DNA of 7,537 nt from an uncultured Bacteroidota bacterium (GCA_903847655.1 CAINEG010000208.1:1-7537); one strand, 5' to 3'. Positions 1 to 5,780 are shown, counted from the first letter of the stretch. The notes: generated by a model from the sequence alone, not told the origin. Made by a program: numbers and translations.

Positions 1-381
1 AGCTCGAGGTGGTTGGAAAATATTATTGAGCTTATTGGATGCATAATCCTTGTCATCAAAAAGTAAATATTTTTTTCTAAGACTAAAGCTTACCACTGGC
101 GCAATAGATTGTTTTGCTATAAAAAAACTATCAAAATTCAACAAAGAAACAGTTCTATTAGATGTCTTAAAAGGCAATTGCATATCCTGTTGATAATCAG
201 AATCGTAAGTGGTAGTTGTGAAATAATGATTATCTATAAATTTAGAAAAGGTTAAACCTTGTGTATATTTTTGATGTGTTTTATAATGCTCAAAAAGAAA
301 AGGCAACTTAAGCAATTGATATGCTTCAGTAGCACCCAAAAGGTATAAGGAAGTTAAAAATATAATAGCTGCTTTTTTCAC
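1..381 (-). CDS. Small secreted hypothetical protein, GTG start, partial at window edge
   Basis: An open frame of 127 codons runs from a GTG at 379-381 to the left edge without a stop. An in-frame TAA at 385-387, just upstream, makes this GTG the only reasonable start. The protein begins with KK and a hydrophobic stretch (residues about 4-17), so it is probably exported or membrane-anchored. It has His residues at 32, 36 and 52, aromatic-rich segments and no Cys. The last visible residues are IFQPPRA. From memory, Bacteroidota have small proteins with a similar N-terminus (YL..TTE..QLLKLP..EH) that end in a PP motif, so the true stop may lie only a few codons outside; this is recollection, not a search. 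Function is unknown. It lies downstream of two Cys-rich small proteins, which suggests a part in the same metal-related process. A TACCTTTA box ends 4 nt before the GTG. Confidence 0.72.
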   Translation of the reverse strand, partial: MKKAAIIFLTSLYLLGATEAYQLLKLPFLFEHYKTHQKYTQGLTFSKFIDNHYFTTTTYDSDYQQDMQLPFKTSNRTVSLLNFDSFFIAKQSIAPVVSFSLRKKYLLFDDKDYASNKLNNIFQPPRA

Positions 382-385
382 CCCT

Positions 386-393
386 TAAAGGTA
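386..393 (-). promoter_or_regulatory. Possible -7 box (TACCTTTA) abutting the GTG start
   Basis: Read on the minus strand this is TACCTTTA, one mismatch from the Bacteroidota -7 consensus TAnnTTTG, and it ends 4 nt before the GTG at 381. A transcript started here would have almost no leader. No TTG is found at the expected -33 distance; that place holds a direct repeat of (A)GGCGT instead. The context closely matches the box before the gene at 1475. Confidence 0.4.
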
Positions 394-411
394 CTATTTT
401 TTGCTTGTTTT

Positions 412-429
412 ACGCCTTGGGAACGCCCT
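412..429. repeat. Direct repeat ACGCCTT / ACGCCCT, 11-bp period
   Basis: On the plus strand ACGCCTT (412-418) and ACGCCCT (423-429) repeat exactly 11 bp apart, about one helical turn. They lie 31-48 nt upstream of the GTG at 381 and cover the place where a -33 element would sit. The GC content stands out in an AT-rich gap. The layout suits a pair of half-sites for an activator, but this is inferred from position only. Confidence 0.35.
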
Positions 430-502
430 AAAAATAAAAAATCATCACCCATTAGCTCATTTTTTAAAAAGTCTTAAAAAATAAAATAATAGATGATGAT
501 TT
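428..502 (-). terminator. 64-nt nested hairpin with T-rich 3' flank, terminator after the HMA gene
   Basis: Three nested complementary pairs form one long stem: 439-447 (AAATCATCA) with 494-502 (TGATGATTT), 451-454 (ATTA) with 487-490 (TAAT), and 459-467 (ATTTTTTAA) with 474-482 (TTAAAAAAT). They are separated by symmetric internal loops of 3/3 and 4/4 nt and closed by a 6-nt loop, giving 22 perfect base pairs. On the minus strand the stem is followed by TTTATTTTTA (438-429). It begins 18 nt after the stop of the gene at 521. This is the expected position and form of an intrinsic terminator, though the stem is long and AT-rich for one. Confidence 0.55.
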
Positions 503-520
503 CAAAAGCTTATTTACTTG

Positions 521-1003
521 TTATTTGCAACAAGCGCCGTCTTTACAACATGCAGCATCTTTCTTGCAGCATGCCATTTCTTTGCCATCTTTTGACATGC
601 CTTTTTTACAAGTTACGCCCTCTGTGCAACAACTAGCACCTGGTTTGCAACAGCTAGCGTTCTCTGCCACAGCAGTTTTTCCAGCTCTATCATATTGGCA
701 ACACTCATCTAATTTACCATAAGCCTCAGCAGTAGCTACTTTATGCTCGGTATCATAACCAGCAGCGGCCACTGCGTCTTCTATTTTATCGGTAGATGTT
801 TTAGACGCATCAAAACTTACTTTCAAAACTTTAGCCACCTTATCCCAGTCTGCACTTACTGCACCTGCTTGTTTAGCTGCTTTTTCAATATGCCCTTTAC
901 ACATACCACAATTACCTGCTACTTTAATTTTAGTAGAAGTTTGCGCTTGTAAAGCAAAACTAGAAATCAAAATAAAACCCATTAATAATATAAAATTTTT
1001 CAT
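521..1003 (-). CDS. Secreted HMA-domain protein with a CC-rich metal-binding tail
   Basis: This 160-residue exported protein is probably involved in heavy-metal (copper-type) binding in the periplasm. Residues 1-20 are a signal peptide ending ALQA. Residues about 24-85 form a heavy-metal-associated (HMA, ferredoxin-like) fold with the metal-site loop NCGMC (Cys32, Cys35) and the closing AAAGYDTE segment. A conserved-looking ECCQYDR follows at 100-106. The tail carries five more CC pairs (118/119, 125/126, 145/146, 152/153, 158/159) plus Cys132, so the mature protein has 15 Cys. HMA domains of this type bind soft metals such as Cu(I), Zn, Cd or Hg; which one cannot be read from sequence. The ATG at 1001-1003 is directly followed by the signal peptide. 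Upstream there is a weak TATATTTA box and a compound palindrome. It sits between an HYC_CC_PP gene and a small exported protein, with no ATPase or regulator visible. Confidence 0.88.
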   Translation of the reverse strand: MKNFILLMGFILISSFALQAQTSTKIKVAGNCGMCKGHIEKAAKQAGAVSADWDKVAKVLKVSFDASKTSTDKIEDAVAAAGYDTEHKVATAEAYGKLDECCQYDRAGKTAVAENASCCKPGASCCTEGVTCKKGMSKDGKEMACCKKDAACCKDGACCK

Positions 1004-1014
1004 AATCTTTTTTT

Positions 1015-1022
1015 TAAATATA
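1015..1022 (-). promoter_or_regulatory. Weak -7 box (TATATTTA) for the HMA gene
   Basis: Minus-strand TATATTTA matches TAnnTTTG except for its last base and ends 11 nt before the ATG at 1003. No TTG lies about 19-21 nt upstream; the expected -33 region runs into the palindrome at 1044-1064. In such AT-rich DNA the match could be chance. If real, it would suggest an activator-dependent promoter. Confidence 0.3.
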
Positions 1023-1043
1023 ATTTTGTAACCTATTTCTTAA

Positions 1044-1064
1044 GTATACGCATATGCTGTATAC
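1044..1064. promoter_or_regulatory. Compound palindrome GTATAC - GCATATGC - GTATAC, possible operator
   Basis: Three self-complementary words follow one another in 21 bp: GTATAC (1044-1049), GCATATGC (1050-1057) and GTATAC (1059-1064), with a single T at 1058. The block lies 41-61 nt upstream of the HMA start codon, at or just above the expected -33 region. This placement suits an operator or activator site, perhaps for a metal-responsive regulator. No regulator gene is in the window, so its identity is open. Confidence 0.35.
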
Positions 1065-1072
1065 ATTTTTAA

Positions 1073-1113
1073 ATTGCTTTATTCCTATAAATAATGCAAT
1101 CTAGCCTCTAGAT
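1073..1113 (-). other. Two stacked hairpins after the HYC_CC_PP gene, weak terminator or structured leader
   Basis: ATCTAG (1099-1104) pairs with CTAGAT (1108-1113) around a 3-nt loop, 5 nt after the stop codon at 1119. Next comes a 10-bp stem with one central mismatch: ATTGC and TTATT (1073-1077, 1079-1083) with AATAA and GCAAT (1090-1094, 1096-1100) around a 6-nt loop. The two share bases 1099-1100, so they cannot both form fully. On the minus strand only a short TTT (1073-1071) follows, so any terminator here is weak. Readthrough from the upstream gene into the HMA gene is possible. Confidence 0.35.
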
Positions 1114-1118
1114 CAAAA

Positions 1119-1475
1119 TCAAATTAAATAAACGCAGATGAACTCGTAGATAGGTGGCCCCGTATTGACCAAGGACTGATGAGCAAAAATTGGCTTGCTA
1201 TTAAGTACAATAGAACTACCCTTTTGAATAGCAAGCATTTCATACGTAGCATTAAGACTTAATTTCTTAACAATATTATTGGTGCTTGTTTGAGCCTGAT
1301 GATTGTCCTGTGATTTTAAATACACTGTTTTTTCAGAACAGCATAAATCCTTTTTTGTAGGCTTGCCGCATTTGCAAGTCTTTACCTTTCCTGCACATAA
1401 ATGGGTAGAAGCTGTTGCACCTATACTCGCAACAGAATACAATAAAACTAAAAGTATCGTAATTACCCTTTTCAT
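1119..1475 (-). CDS. HYC_CC_PP family small exported protein
   Basis: This 118-residue protein fits the Bacteroidota HYC_CC_PP family. A hydrophobic leader (residues about 4-22) is followed by HLC (25-27; the family usually has HYC), a Cys-rich stretch with TCKCG (33-37) and the CC pair 45/46, and a C-terminal GPPIYEFICVYLI with the PP at 107/108. The length is typical as I recall it. The function is unknown; members are often found beside metal-related genes, and seven Cys (27, 34, 36, 45, 46, 114 and no others visible apart from these six plus none in the leader, so six in the mature chain) fit metal or redox contact. An in-frame TAA at 1494-1496 limits the start, and ATG at 1473-1475 is chosen. 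A TACCTTTG box ends 5 nt before it. It reads in the same direction as the HMA gene 115 nt downstream. Confidence 0.8.
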   Translation of the reverse strand: MKRVITILLVLLYSVASIGATASTHLCAGKVKTCKCGKPTKKDLCCSEKTVYLKSQDNHQAQTSTNNIVKKLSLNATYEMLAIQKGSSIVLNSKPIFAHQSLVNTGPPIYEFICVYLI

Positions 1476-1480
1476 TACCC

Positions 1481-1488
1481 CAAAGGTA
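1481..1488 (-). promoter_or_regulatory. -7 box (TACCTTTG) abutting the ATG of the HYC_CC_PP gene
   Basis: Minus-strand TACCTTTG is an exact match to the Bacteroidota -7 consensus TAnnTTTG. It ends only 5 nt before the ATG at 1475, so a transcript would start at or very near the start codon. No clear TTG is seen at the -33 distance (the bases there read TATG). No AG-rich ribosome site is present between the box and the ATG. Confidence 0.5.
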
Positions 1489-1522
1489 CAGCCTTATTTG
1501 AAGACCCCATAAAATAGCTGTT

Positions 1523-1560
1523 AAAAAAAAGGCAATTATAGTCATTTTGTAGAATGACTA
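1523..1560 (-). terminator. Intrinsic terminator of the purine phosphorylase-porin transcript
   Basis: TAGTCATT (1539-1546) and AATGACTA (1553-1560) form a perfect 8-bp stem with a 6-nt loop, 8 nt after the porin stop. On the minus strand the stem is followed by eight bases and then a run of eight T (1530-1523). Spacing to the T-run is longer than ideal. A competing stem (1554-1558 with 1563-1567) also exists. Confidence 0.5.
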
Positions 1561-1568
1561 ATGTCATC

Positions 1569-3578
1569 TTAATTGATAAAATTCCACCAAATACCCACCC
1601 TAAACCAAGTGCCGGTGCCTGGGTAATTTCTAGCAGTAAAATTATAACTACTACCTAAAGCACTACTAGTACTTATTAATGTGTTTAAATTCTCTAAACG
1701 TACATAGGCTTTAAAGCGTTTAATCAATAAGTTTAAATAGGCATTGGCAGTGGGCCTATTGTGCAAAGTATAGTCATTCTGCACATAAAACTGTCCAGTC
1801 AAAGGCATATAATCATCGGCCTTATAATCGGTATGATAAATAAACTCCAATCCAGTGGACAAAAATAGATTCTTATAAAAATTACCTTCAAAAGCCAGCC
1901 TTTGTCTGGTCAATAGCATAGGCAGATGAATAGGTGCAGCAGGATCTACTGTTTGAAAATTCAATTCATTGTACCAGTTCCAATAAGTACTGATTTTAAA
2001 CTTATTGCTGGCTTGTATGCGCAAATAACTAAATGCTGGGCTGTACACAGCAGGCTGCAATGCCGCAGAAAAATAATTAAAATTATTAATGAGCTCATAA
2101 TTAGCAGATAGGTTCCAGCCTGTTTTTCGATTCCCTGTTTCTCCGCTCATTTTAATTATATTTTCCTTTTGACTATTACTTAAAGAGGACATAGGAAATT
2201 GAGTGAGTCCTAAATAATTGGCGGAAGGGGTTCTATTGCTATTTTGAAAGGAGAGTTTTAAATAATTACCATTAGTAGAAAGTAACCTAGACAAAGAAAA
2301 TTGTGCATCATAGTCTCCTGCATGGTATCCATTTAAAAATAATTTCCCAGCAGCAAGTAAATCCCAAAATTGATTTCTTGTTTTATTTTTATATACACCA
2401 AAGGCATAAATATCATAATTGTTCCAGGCTTTTTGATTGGCCAGTGTGGTACTTATATTGGAATAGCCCTGTCCTAATTGCAAAAATTGATTGGCATTGT
2501 TTTTTTGCGGGTAACTAATAACGCTAAATTCATTGGTCAAGACAGACCATGCGTCTGCAAATTTAACTTTATCATTAGTGCCAATATCGTATTTGAAATA
2601 TTGAAGATAACTGGCCGCATTGGGTGCATTGTCTGCAAAAGAATATTCACTGGATTCATATTTAATTTCATTTTGAAACCTAATTCTTGGATAAAACAAA
2701 TGAATCACTATGGTGTCTTTAACAACAGAATCCTTTTGACCAAGATCATAAGATTGACGCCACAATAAGGTATTACTCTTATATATATTTCCCGTTGCAA
2801 TAGCGGTATTGAATGGATTAGAAAATGCTACCCCACTCACCCCCAACCTAGTTTCTAATTCATAAGGATTGTTTAATGACAAGCTATCCAACAAGGAAGC
2901 TTTGACCAAACCACCATTTTCAGAAGAGGCAGCTTTGTTGTTGAGCATCACCCAAAAAGATTCATATCGTTTTCGTTTAGATTGATAATGTGCAGTGATG
3001 CGCATATTATTCAAATTCGCATTTTGATTTTTTACATTCCCAGGAGAATTACTGAATCTATAGTCAAAAGAAAAATTAAGTTGCTGCTTATTGTTTTGCG
3101 TATGCTTTACTTCAATCAACTGTTCTCCTTTACCACCTAATAAATAACCAAATTCAGTATAAGGACGCGTGGTTTGATAAAAAGGGGTGCCTTCTAGGGT
3201 ATAAAAATAACGATCATAGGCATGAAAGCCTGCATCAAAACCTCCCTTTTGTATGGGTTCGAACAAATAAGATTTAGTCGCAGTGCCTAAATTGCCTAAA
3301 TGATACGTCGTATAAGGCAATGGGTAATGCACAAAGAAATCGTTGATGCTTGAATCTAGTTTTAATGCCTCATTGCTATTATACAATTTGTAAAAAAGCG
3401 TAATGGAATCGGCATTTTGGTCTCTCTTTTGCAAGGAATCAGTTGACTTACCCGAACTGGACCCCATGCTATTAAACCCTCCTGGCTTGCCAAAACCTGC
3501 TGGCTTTTGCGCAGTCAATTCCAACTGAATCAAAGTCAAAAAAACAAACCCAAATAAAAATGTTTTAAAAAAAGACAT
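1569..3578 (-). CDS. Putative outer-membrane porin (Porin_10 family)
   Basis: This is an outer-membrane beta-barrel protein of 669 residues, probably a pore for small solutes; the substrate is unknown. Residues about 1-23 form a signal peptide (MSFFKTFLF...ELTA). A low-complexity Gly/Ser linker with DSLQKRDQNADSITL follows, then the segment with LDSSINDFFVHYPLPYTTYHLGNLGTATKSYLFEP that is characteristic of Bacteroidota Porin_10 (DUF4289) proteins. The rest is alternating aromatic/polar strands (many N, Y, F), and the chain ends in GIWWNFIN, a strand-like terminus close to an aromatic residue. I start it at ATG 3576-3578. An in-frame TTG at 3594-3596 would add six residues before the signal peptide and overlap the upstream gene. 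Only 10 nt separate this ATG from the phosphorylase stop, so the two are probably cotranscribed. Full length, no break seen. Confidence 0.84.
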   Translation of the reverse strand: MSFFKTFLFGFVFLTLIQLELTAQKPAGFGKPGGFNSMGSSSGKSTDSLQKRDQNADSITLFYKLYNSNEALKLDSSINDFFVHYPLPYTTYHLGNLGTATKSYLFEPIQKGGFDAGFHAYDRYFYTLEGTPFYQTTRPYTEFGYLLGGKGEQLIEVKHTQNNKQQLNFSFDYRFSNSPGNVKNQNANLNNMRITAHYQSKRKRYESFWVMLNNKAASSENGGLVKASLLDSLSLNNPYELETRLGVSGVAFSNPFNTAIATGNIYKSNTLLWRQSYDLGQKDSVVKDTIVIHLFYPRIRFQNEIKYESSEYSFADNAPNAASYLQYFKYDIGTNDKVKFADAWSVLTNEFSVISYPQKNNANQFLQLGQGYSNISTTLANQKAWNNYDIYAFGVYKNKTRNQFWDLLAAGKLFLNGYHAGDYDAQFSLSRLLSTNGNYLKLSFQNSNRTPSANYLGLTQFPMSSLSNSQKENIIKMSGETGNRKTGWNLSANYELINNFNYFSAALQPAVYSPAFSYLRIQASNKFKISTYWNWYNELNFQTVDPAAPIHLPMLLTRQRLAFEGNFYKNLFLSTGLEFIYHTDYKADDYMPLTGQFYVQNDYTLHNRPTANAYLNLLIKRFKAYVRLENLNTLISTSSALGSSYNFTARNYPGTGTWFRVGIWWNFIN

Positions 3579-3588
3579 GCCTTGTTTT

Positions 3589-4416
3589 TTATGCAATTTC
3601 TTTTAGCAGTGCGCTAAAAATGAGGGTCAACTTTGGTTCTGCTGCATGTGCTGCTGCCAAAACTTCTTCGTGGGTAATGACATTATTATCCTCTCTAATC
3701 CCTAAATCGGTCACAACACTCATGGCAAATACTTTCATACCACAATGCACTGCAGCTATGTTTTCTTGAACGGTACTCATGCCCACCACGTCTCCCCCTA
3801 CATTTTTAATTAATTTATATTCTGCCTTGGTTTCAAAGGTAGGACCGGTCACCCCTACATAAACACCTTCTTGCAATATAATATTATGAGCAATAGCAAT
3901 TTTTTTTGCTTTTTCAATAAAGTCATAAGCATAAGGCTCACTCATGTCAGGAAAACGCGTACCTAAAGCTTCTTCATTTTTCCCAATCAATGGGTTGATG
4001 GTAAACAAACTAATATGATCTTTAATAATCATCAAATCCCCTACTTTAAAATTAGGATGCACTCCACCTGCCGCATTGGATAGCAATAAATTTTGAACAC
4101 CTAACAAACGCAGTACACGAATTGGATAAACTACTTCTGCAGCACTGTATCCTTCATAAAAATGAAAACGTCCTTCCATCACCCAAACCTTCTTCCCATT
4201 CAAAGTTCCTAAAATCAATCTGCCTTTATGGCCCTCTACGGTACTCACTGGAAAATGAGGAATTTCACTATAGTTAATGGAAAAATCTATCTGAATTTCT
4301 TTGGACAAATTGCCTAACCCACTTCCTAAGATAATAGCGGTATTTGCTGATGAATCAATCTTAGATTTTATGAAATTTACCGTCTGCTCTAATTCTGTCA
4401 TTAAGGGCGTAGCCAT
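3589..4416 (-). CDS. punA: Purine nucleoside phosphorylase, trimeric (class I PNP/MTAP family)
   Basis: It splits purine nucleosides with phosphate into free base and (deoxy)ribose 1-phosphate for salvage in the cytoplasm. Its 275 residues align along their full length with mammalian trimeric PNP. Visible sites are the phosphate loop GSGLG (Ser32), His63 in EGHKGR, Arg83/His85/Tyr87/Glu88 in GRFHFYEGY, the NAAGG segment (114-118), Phe194-Glu195 in GPTFET, Met213-Ser214 in VGMSTV, and His249 in THEEV. Where human PNP has Asn243 this protein has Asp237 (VTDLG), which may affect base choice. MTAP is less likely because the Ser214 and EGY pattern are PNP-like. ATG 4414-4416 is chosen; a second in-frame Met lies five codons in. 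A promoter is present just upstream, and a porin gene follows 10 nt after the stop. Confidence 0.92.
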   Translation of the reverse strand: MATPLMTELEQTVNFIKSKIDSSANTAIILGSGLGNLSKEIQIDFSINYSEIPHFPVSTVEGHKGRLILGTLNGKKVWVMEGRFHFYEGYSAAEVVYPIRVLRLLGVQNLLLSNAAGGVHPNFKVGDLMIIKDHISLFTINPLIGKNEEALGTRFPDMSEPYAYDFIEKAKKIAIAHNIILQEGVYVGVTGPTFETKAEYKLIKNVGGDVVGMSTVQENIAAVHCGMKVFAMSVVTDLGIREDNNVITHEEVLAAAHAAEPKLTLIFSALLKEIA

Positions 4417-4435
4417 AGATGCTTTATTTTAGCCA

Positions 4436-4468
4436 CAAATATAACAAGAGCAAGGGATTATAAGGCAA
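4436..4468 (-). promoter_or_regulatory. Promoter of the purine phosphorylase-porin unit
   Basis: Minus-strand TTG (4468-4466), a 22-nt spacer and TATATTTG (4443-4436) match the Bacteroidota promoter form; the spacer is slightly long. The -7 box ends 19 nt before the ATG at 4416. The whole element fits in the 56-nt gap after the exporter gene, so the phosphorylase does not depend on readthrough. Confidence 0.55.
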
Positions 4469-4472
4469 GATT

Positions 4473-5717
4473 CTAGGCCTTGGCCGCCCCAGTATCATGT
4501 TTTAACACCCAATAGGCTATAAACGCACTTAAAAGCATAAAAAAGGCACCTAATAAAAATGCTGCGCCAGGGAAATAAATATGATTCGGATCGTTCTTTA
4601 TTGAAAAATAAGAGGTTAGACCAATCATCATAGGTGGTCCTATAATGGAAGTTAAACTTTGCAGTCCAGTTAAGGAACCTTGCAATTCTCCTTGTTCATT
4701 TTTAGGAACATGGATAGAAATAATGGCTTGTAATGCTGGTCCAGAAATTCCTCCTAAACAATAAGGAATTAAAAATAAAAACATCATCCAAGTTTGAGAA
4801 GCAAAGGCAAATAAAATTAAACCAATGGCATATAAGGTAATACCATAGTATACACTTTTTTCATTGCCTAGTTTTGGATTGACCACTCTAATTAATAAGC
4901 CTTGCACTAGCCCTACCAATAAACCAATAACCCCTAAAGAAATGCCTATCATTTTAGGGGTCCAGCCAAATTTACTAATATTGGCAAAACTCCAATTGCT
5001 TTGAACAGAATGCGAAGCCATGTAGATAAACAATAAAGAAATAATCAATCCAAAAACTGCAGGGTATTTATTTAAATTTTTTAAAGAGCCGATGGGGTTG
5101 GCTCTTTTGATGTCAAAGGGTCTTCTATGTTCCTTGTCTAAAGATTCTGGTAAAATAAAATAACCATACAGGGCGTTGATTAAAGCCAAGCCAGCTGCGA
5201 CGAAGAAAGGAATTCTTGGGCCAATCTCTCCCAGCAATCCACCTAACAATGGGCCAATGATAAAACCAATGCCAAAGGCGGCACCAATCATTCCAAAATT
5301 TTTGGCTCTGGTTTTTTCATCACTAATATCGGCCATATAAGCAGCCGCAGTGGTGATACTTGAACCAGTAATTCCTGAAAAAACACGAGCAACAAATAAC
5401 CATCCAATGGTAGGCGCAAAGGCTAAAAAAATATAGTCTATACCAAAACCCAATAAAGAAAAAAGTAAAATGGGACGTCTTCCATAATGATCACTCAAGC
5501 TACCAAGTATGGGTGCAAATATGAATTGCATGGCCGCATAAATAAAAGTCATGTACATGGCTGGTTTTGCAATAGCACTAATGTCTGACCTATCTGTAAT
5601 ATGCATTAAATGTTGTAACAACTGAGGCACCACCGGAATAATGATTCCAAGCCCAATGACATCCAATAAAATAGTTGCAAAAATGAAACCGACTGCCGCT
5701 TGTTTGTTACTAGCCAT
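4473..5717 (-). CDS. MFS exporter, TCR/Tet (DHA1) type
   Basis: This inner-membrane proton-coupled exporter has 414 residues, the normal size for 12-TM DHA1 transporters. TM1 contains DVIGLGIIIPVVP with Asp19, as in the TetA group. Motif A, GSLSDHYGRRP, is at 72-82 between TM2 and TM3. The antiporter motif C region GFIIGPLLGG lies in TM5. A cytoplasmic loop with PESLDKEHRRPFDIKRANP separates the two halves, and a second-half segment YCLGGISGPALQ follows. These loop sequences resemble a chromosomal TCR/Tet group common in Bacteroidota rather than a known mobile tetracycline-resistance gene. Substrate is unknown, and the name does not show drug resistance. It has its own promoter upstream, and the 56-nt gap to the phosphorylase carries another. 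The TAG stop and ATG start are both clear. Confidence 0.9.
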   Translation of the reverse strand: MASNKQAAVGFIFATILLDVIGLGIIIPVVPQLLQHLMHITDRSDISAIAKPAMYMTFIYAAMQFIFAPILGSLSDHYGRRPILLFSLLGFGIDYIFLAFAPTIGWLFVARVFSGITGSSITTAAAYMADISDEKTRAKNFGMIGAAFGIGFIIGPLLGGLLGEIGPRIPFFVAAGLALINALYGYFILPESLDKEHRRPFDIKRANPIGSLKNLNKYPAVFGLIISLLFIYMASHSVQSNWSFANISKFGWTPKMIGISLGVIGLLVGLVQGLLIRVVNPKLGNEKSVYYGITLYAIGLILFAFASQTWMMFLFLIPYCLGGISGPALQAIISIHVPKNEQGELQGSLTGLQSLTSIIGPPMMIGLTSYFSIKNDPNHIYFPGAAFLLGAFFMLLSAFIAYWVLKHDTGAAKA

Positions 5718-5749
5718 TGTATAATAAAGATTTTAATGAATCTATCTTT

Positions 5750-5780
5750 CAAATATACAAGTCCTAGCCTATATTTCAAA
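5750..5780 (-). promoter_or_regulatory. Consensus Bacteroidota promoter of the MFS gene
   Basis: On the minus strand TTTG (5780-5777), a spacer of exactly 19 nt, and TATATTTG (5757-5750) match the phylum consensus at both boxes. The -7 box ends 32 nt before the ATG at 5717, leaving a short 5' leader of about 25 nt. In the leader AGATT and AATCT could form a small 5-bp hairpin. This is the best promoter in the window. Confidence 0.72.

Noticed and set aside
525..952. Plus-strand frames opposite the HMA gene
   Set aside because: They are antisense shadows of the HMA/Cys-rich gene, rich in residues that mirror its CC codons, with no start signals.
1333..1545. 70-residue minus-strand frame overlapping the HYC_CC_PP gene
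   Set aside because: It is a shadow in another frame of a gene with recognisable family motifs, and it would cross that gene's promoter and start.
1926..2768. Plus-strand frames of 61-96 codons opposite the porin
   Set aside because: They are short, overlap one another and lie antisense to a full-length porin gene; no promoter or ribosome site supports them.
3579..3596. TTG start giving a 675-residue porin that overlaps the phosphorylase
   Set aside because: The six extra residues (with Lys-Lys) would precede a complete signal peptide that begins at ATG 3578, and the ATG has suitable spacing after the upstream stop.
4473..5717. A tetracycline-resistance determinant (tetA)
   Set aside because: The protein shares the TCR/Tet family fold and motifs, but its sequence and housekeeping context fit a chromosomal exporter group. 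No mobile element or TetR gene is nearby.
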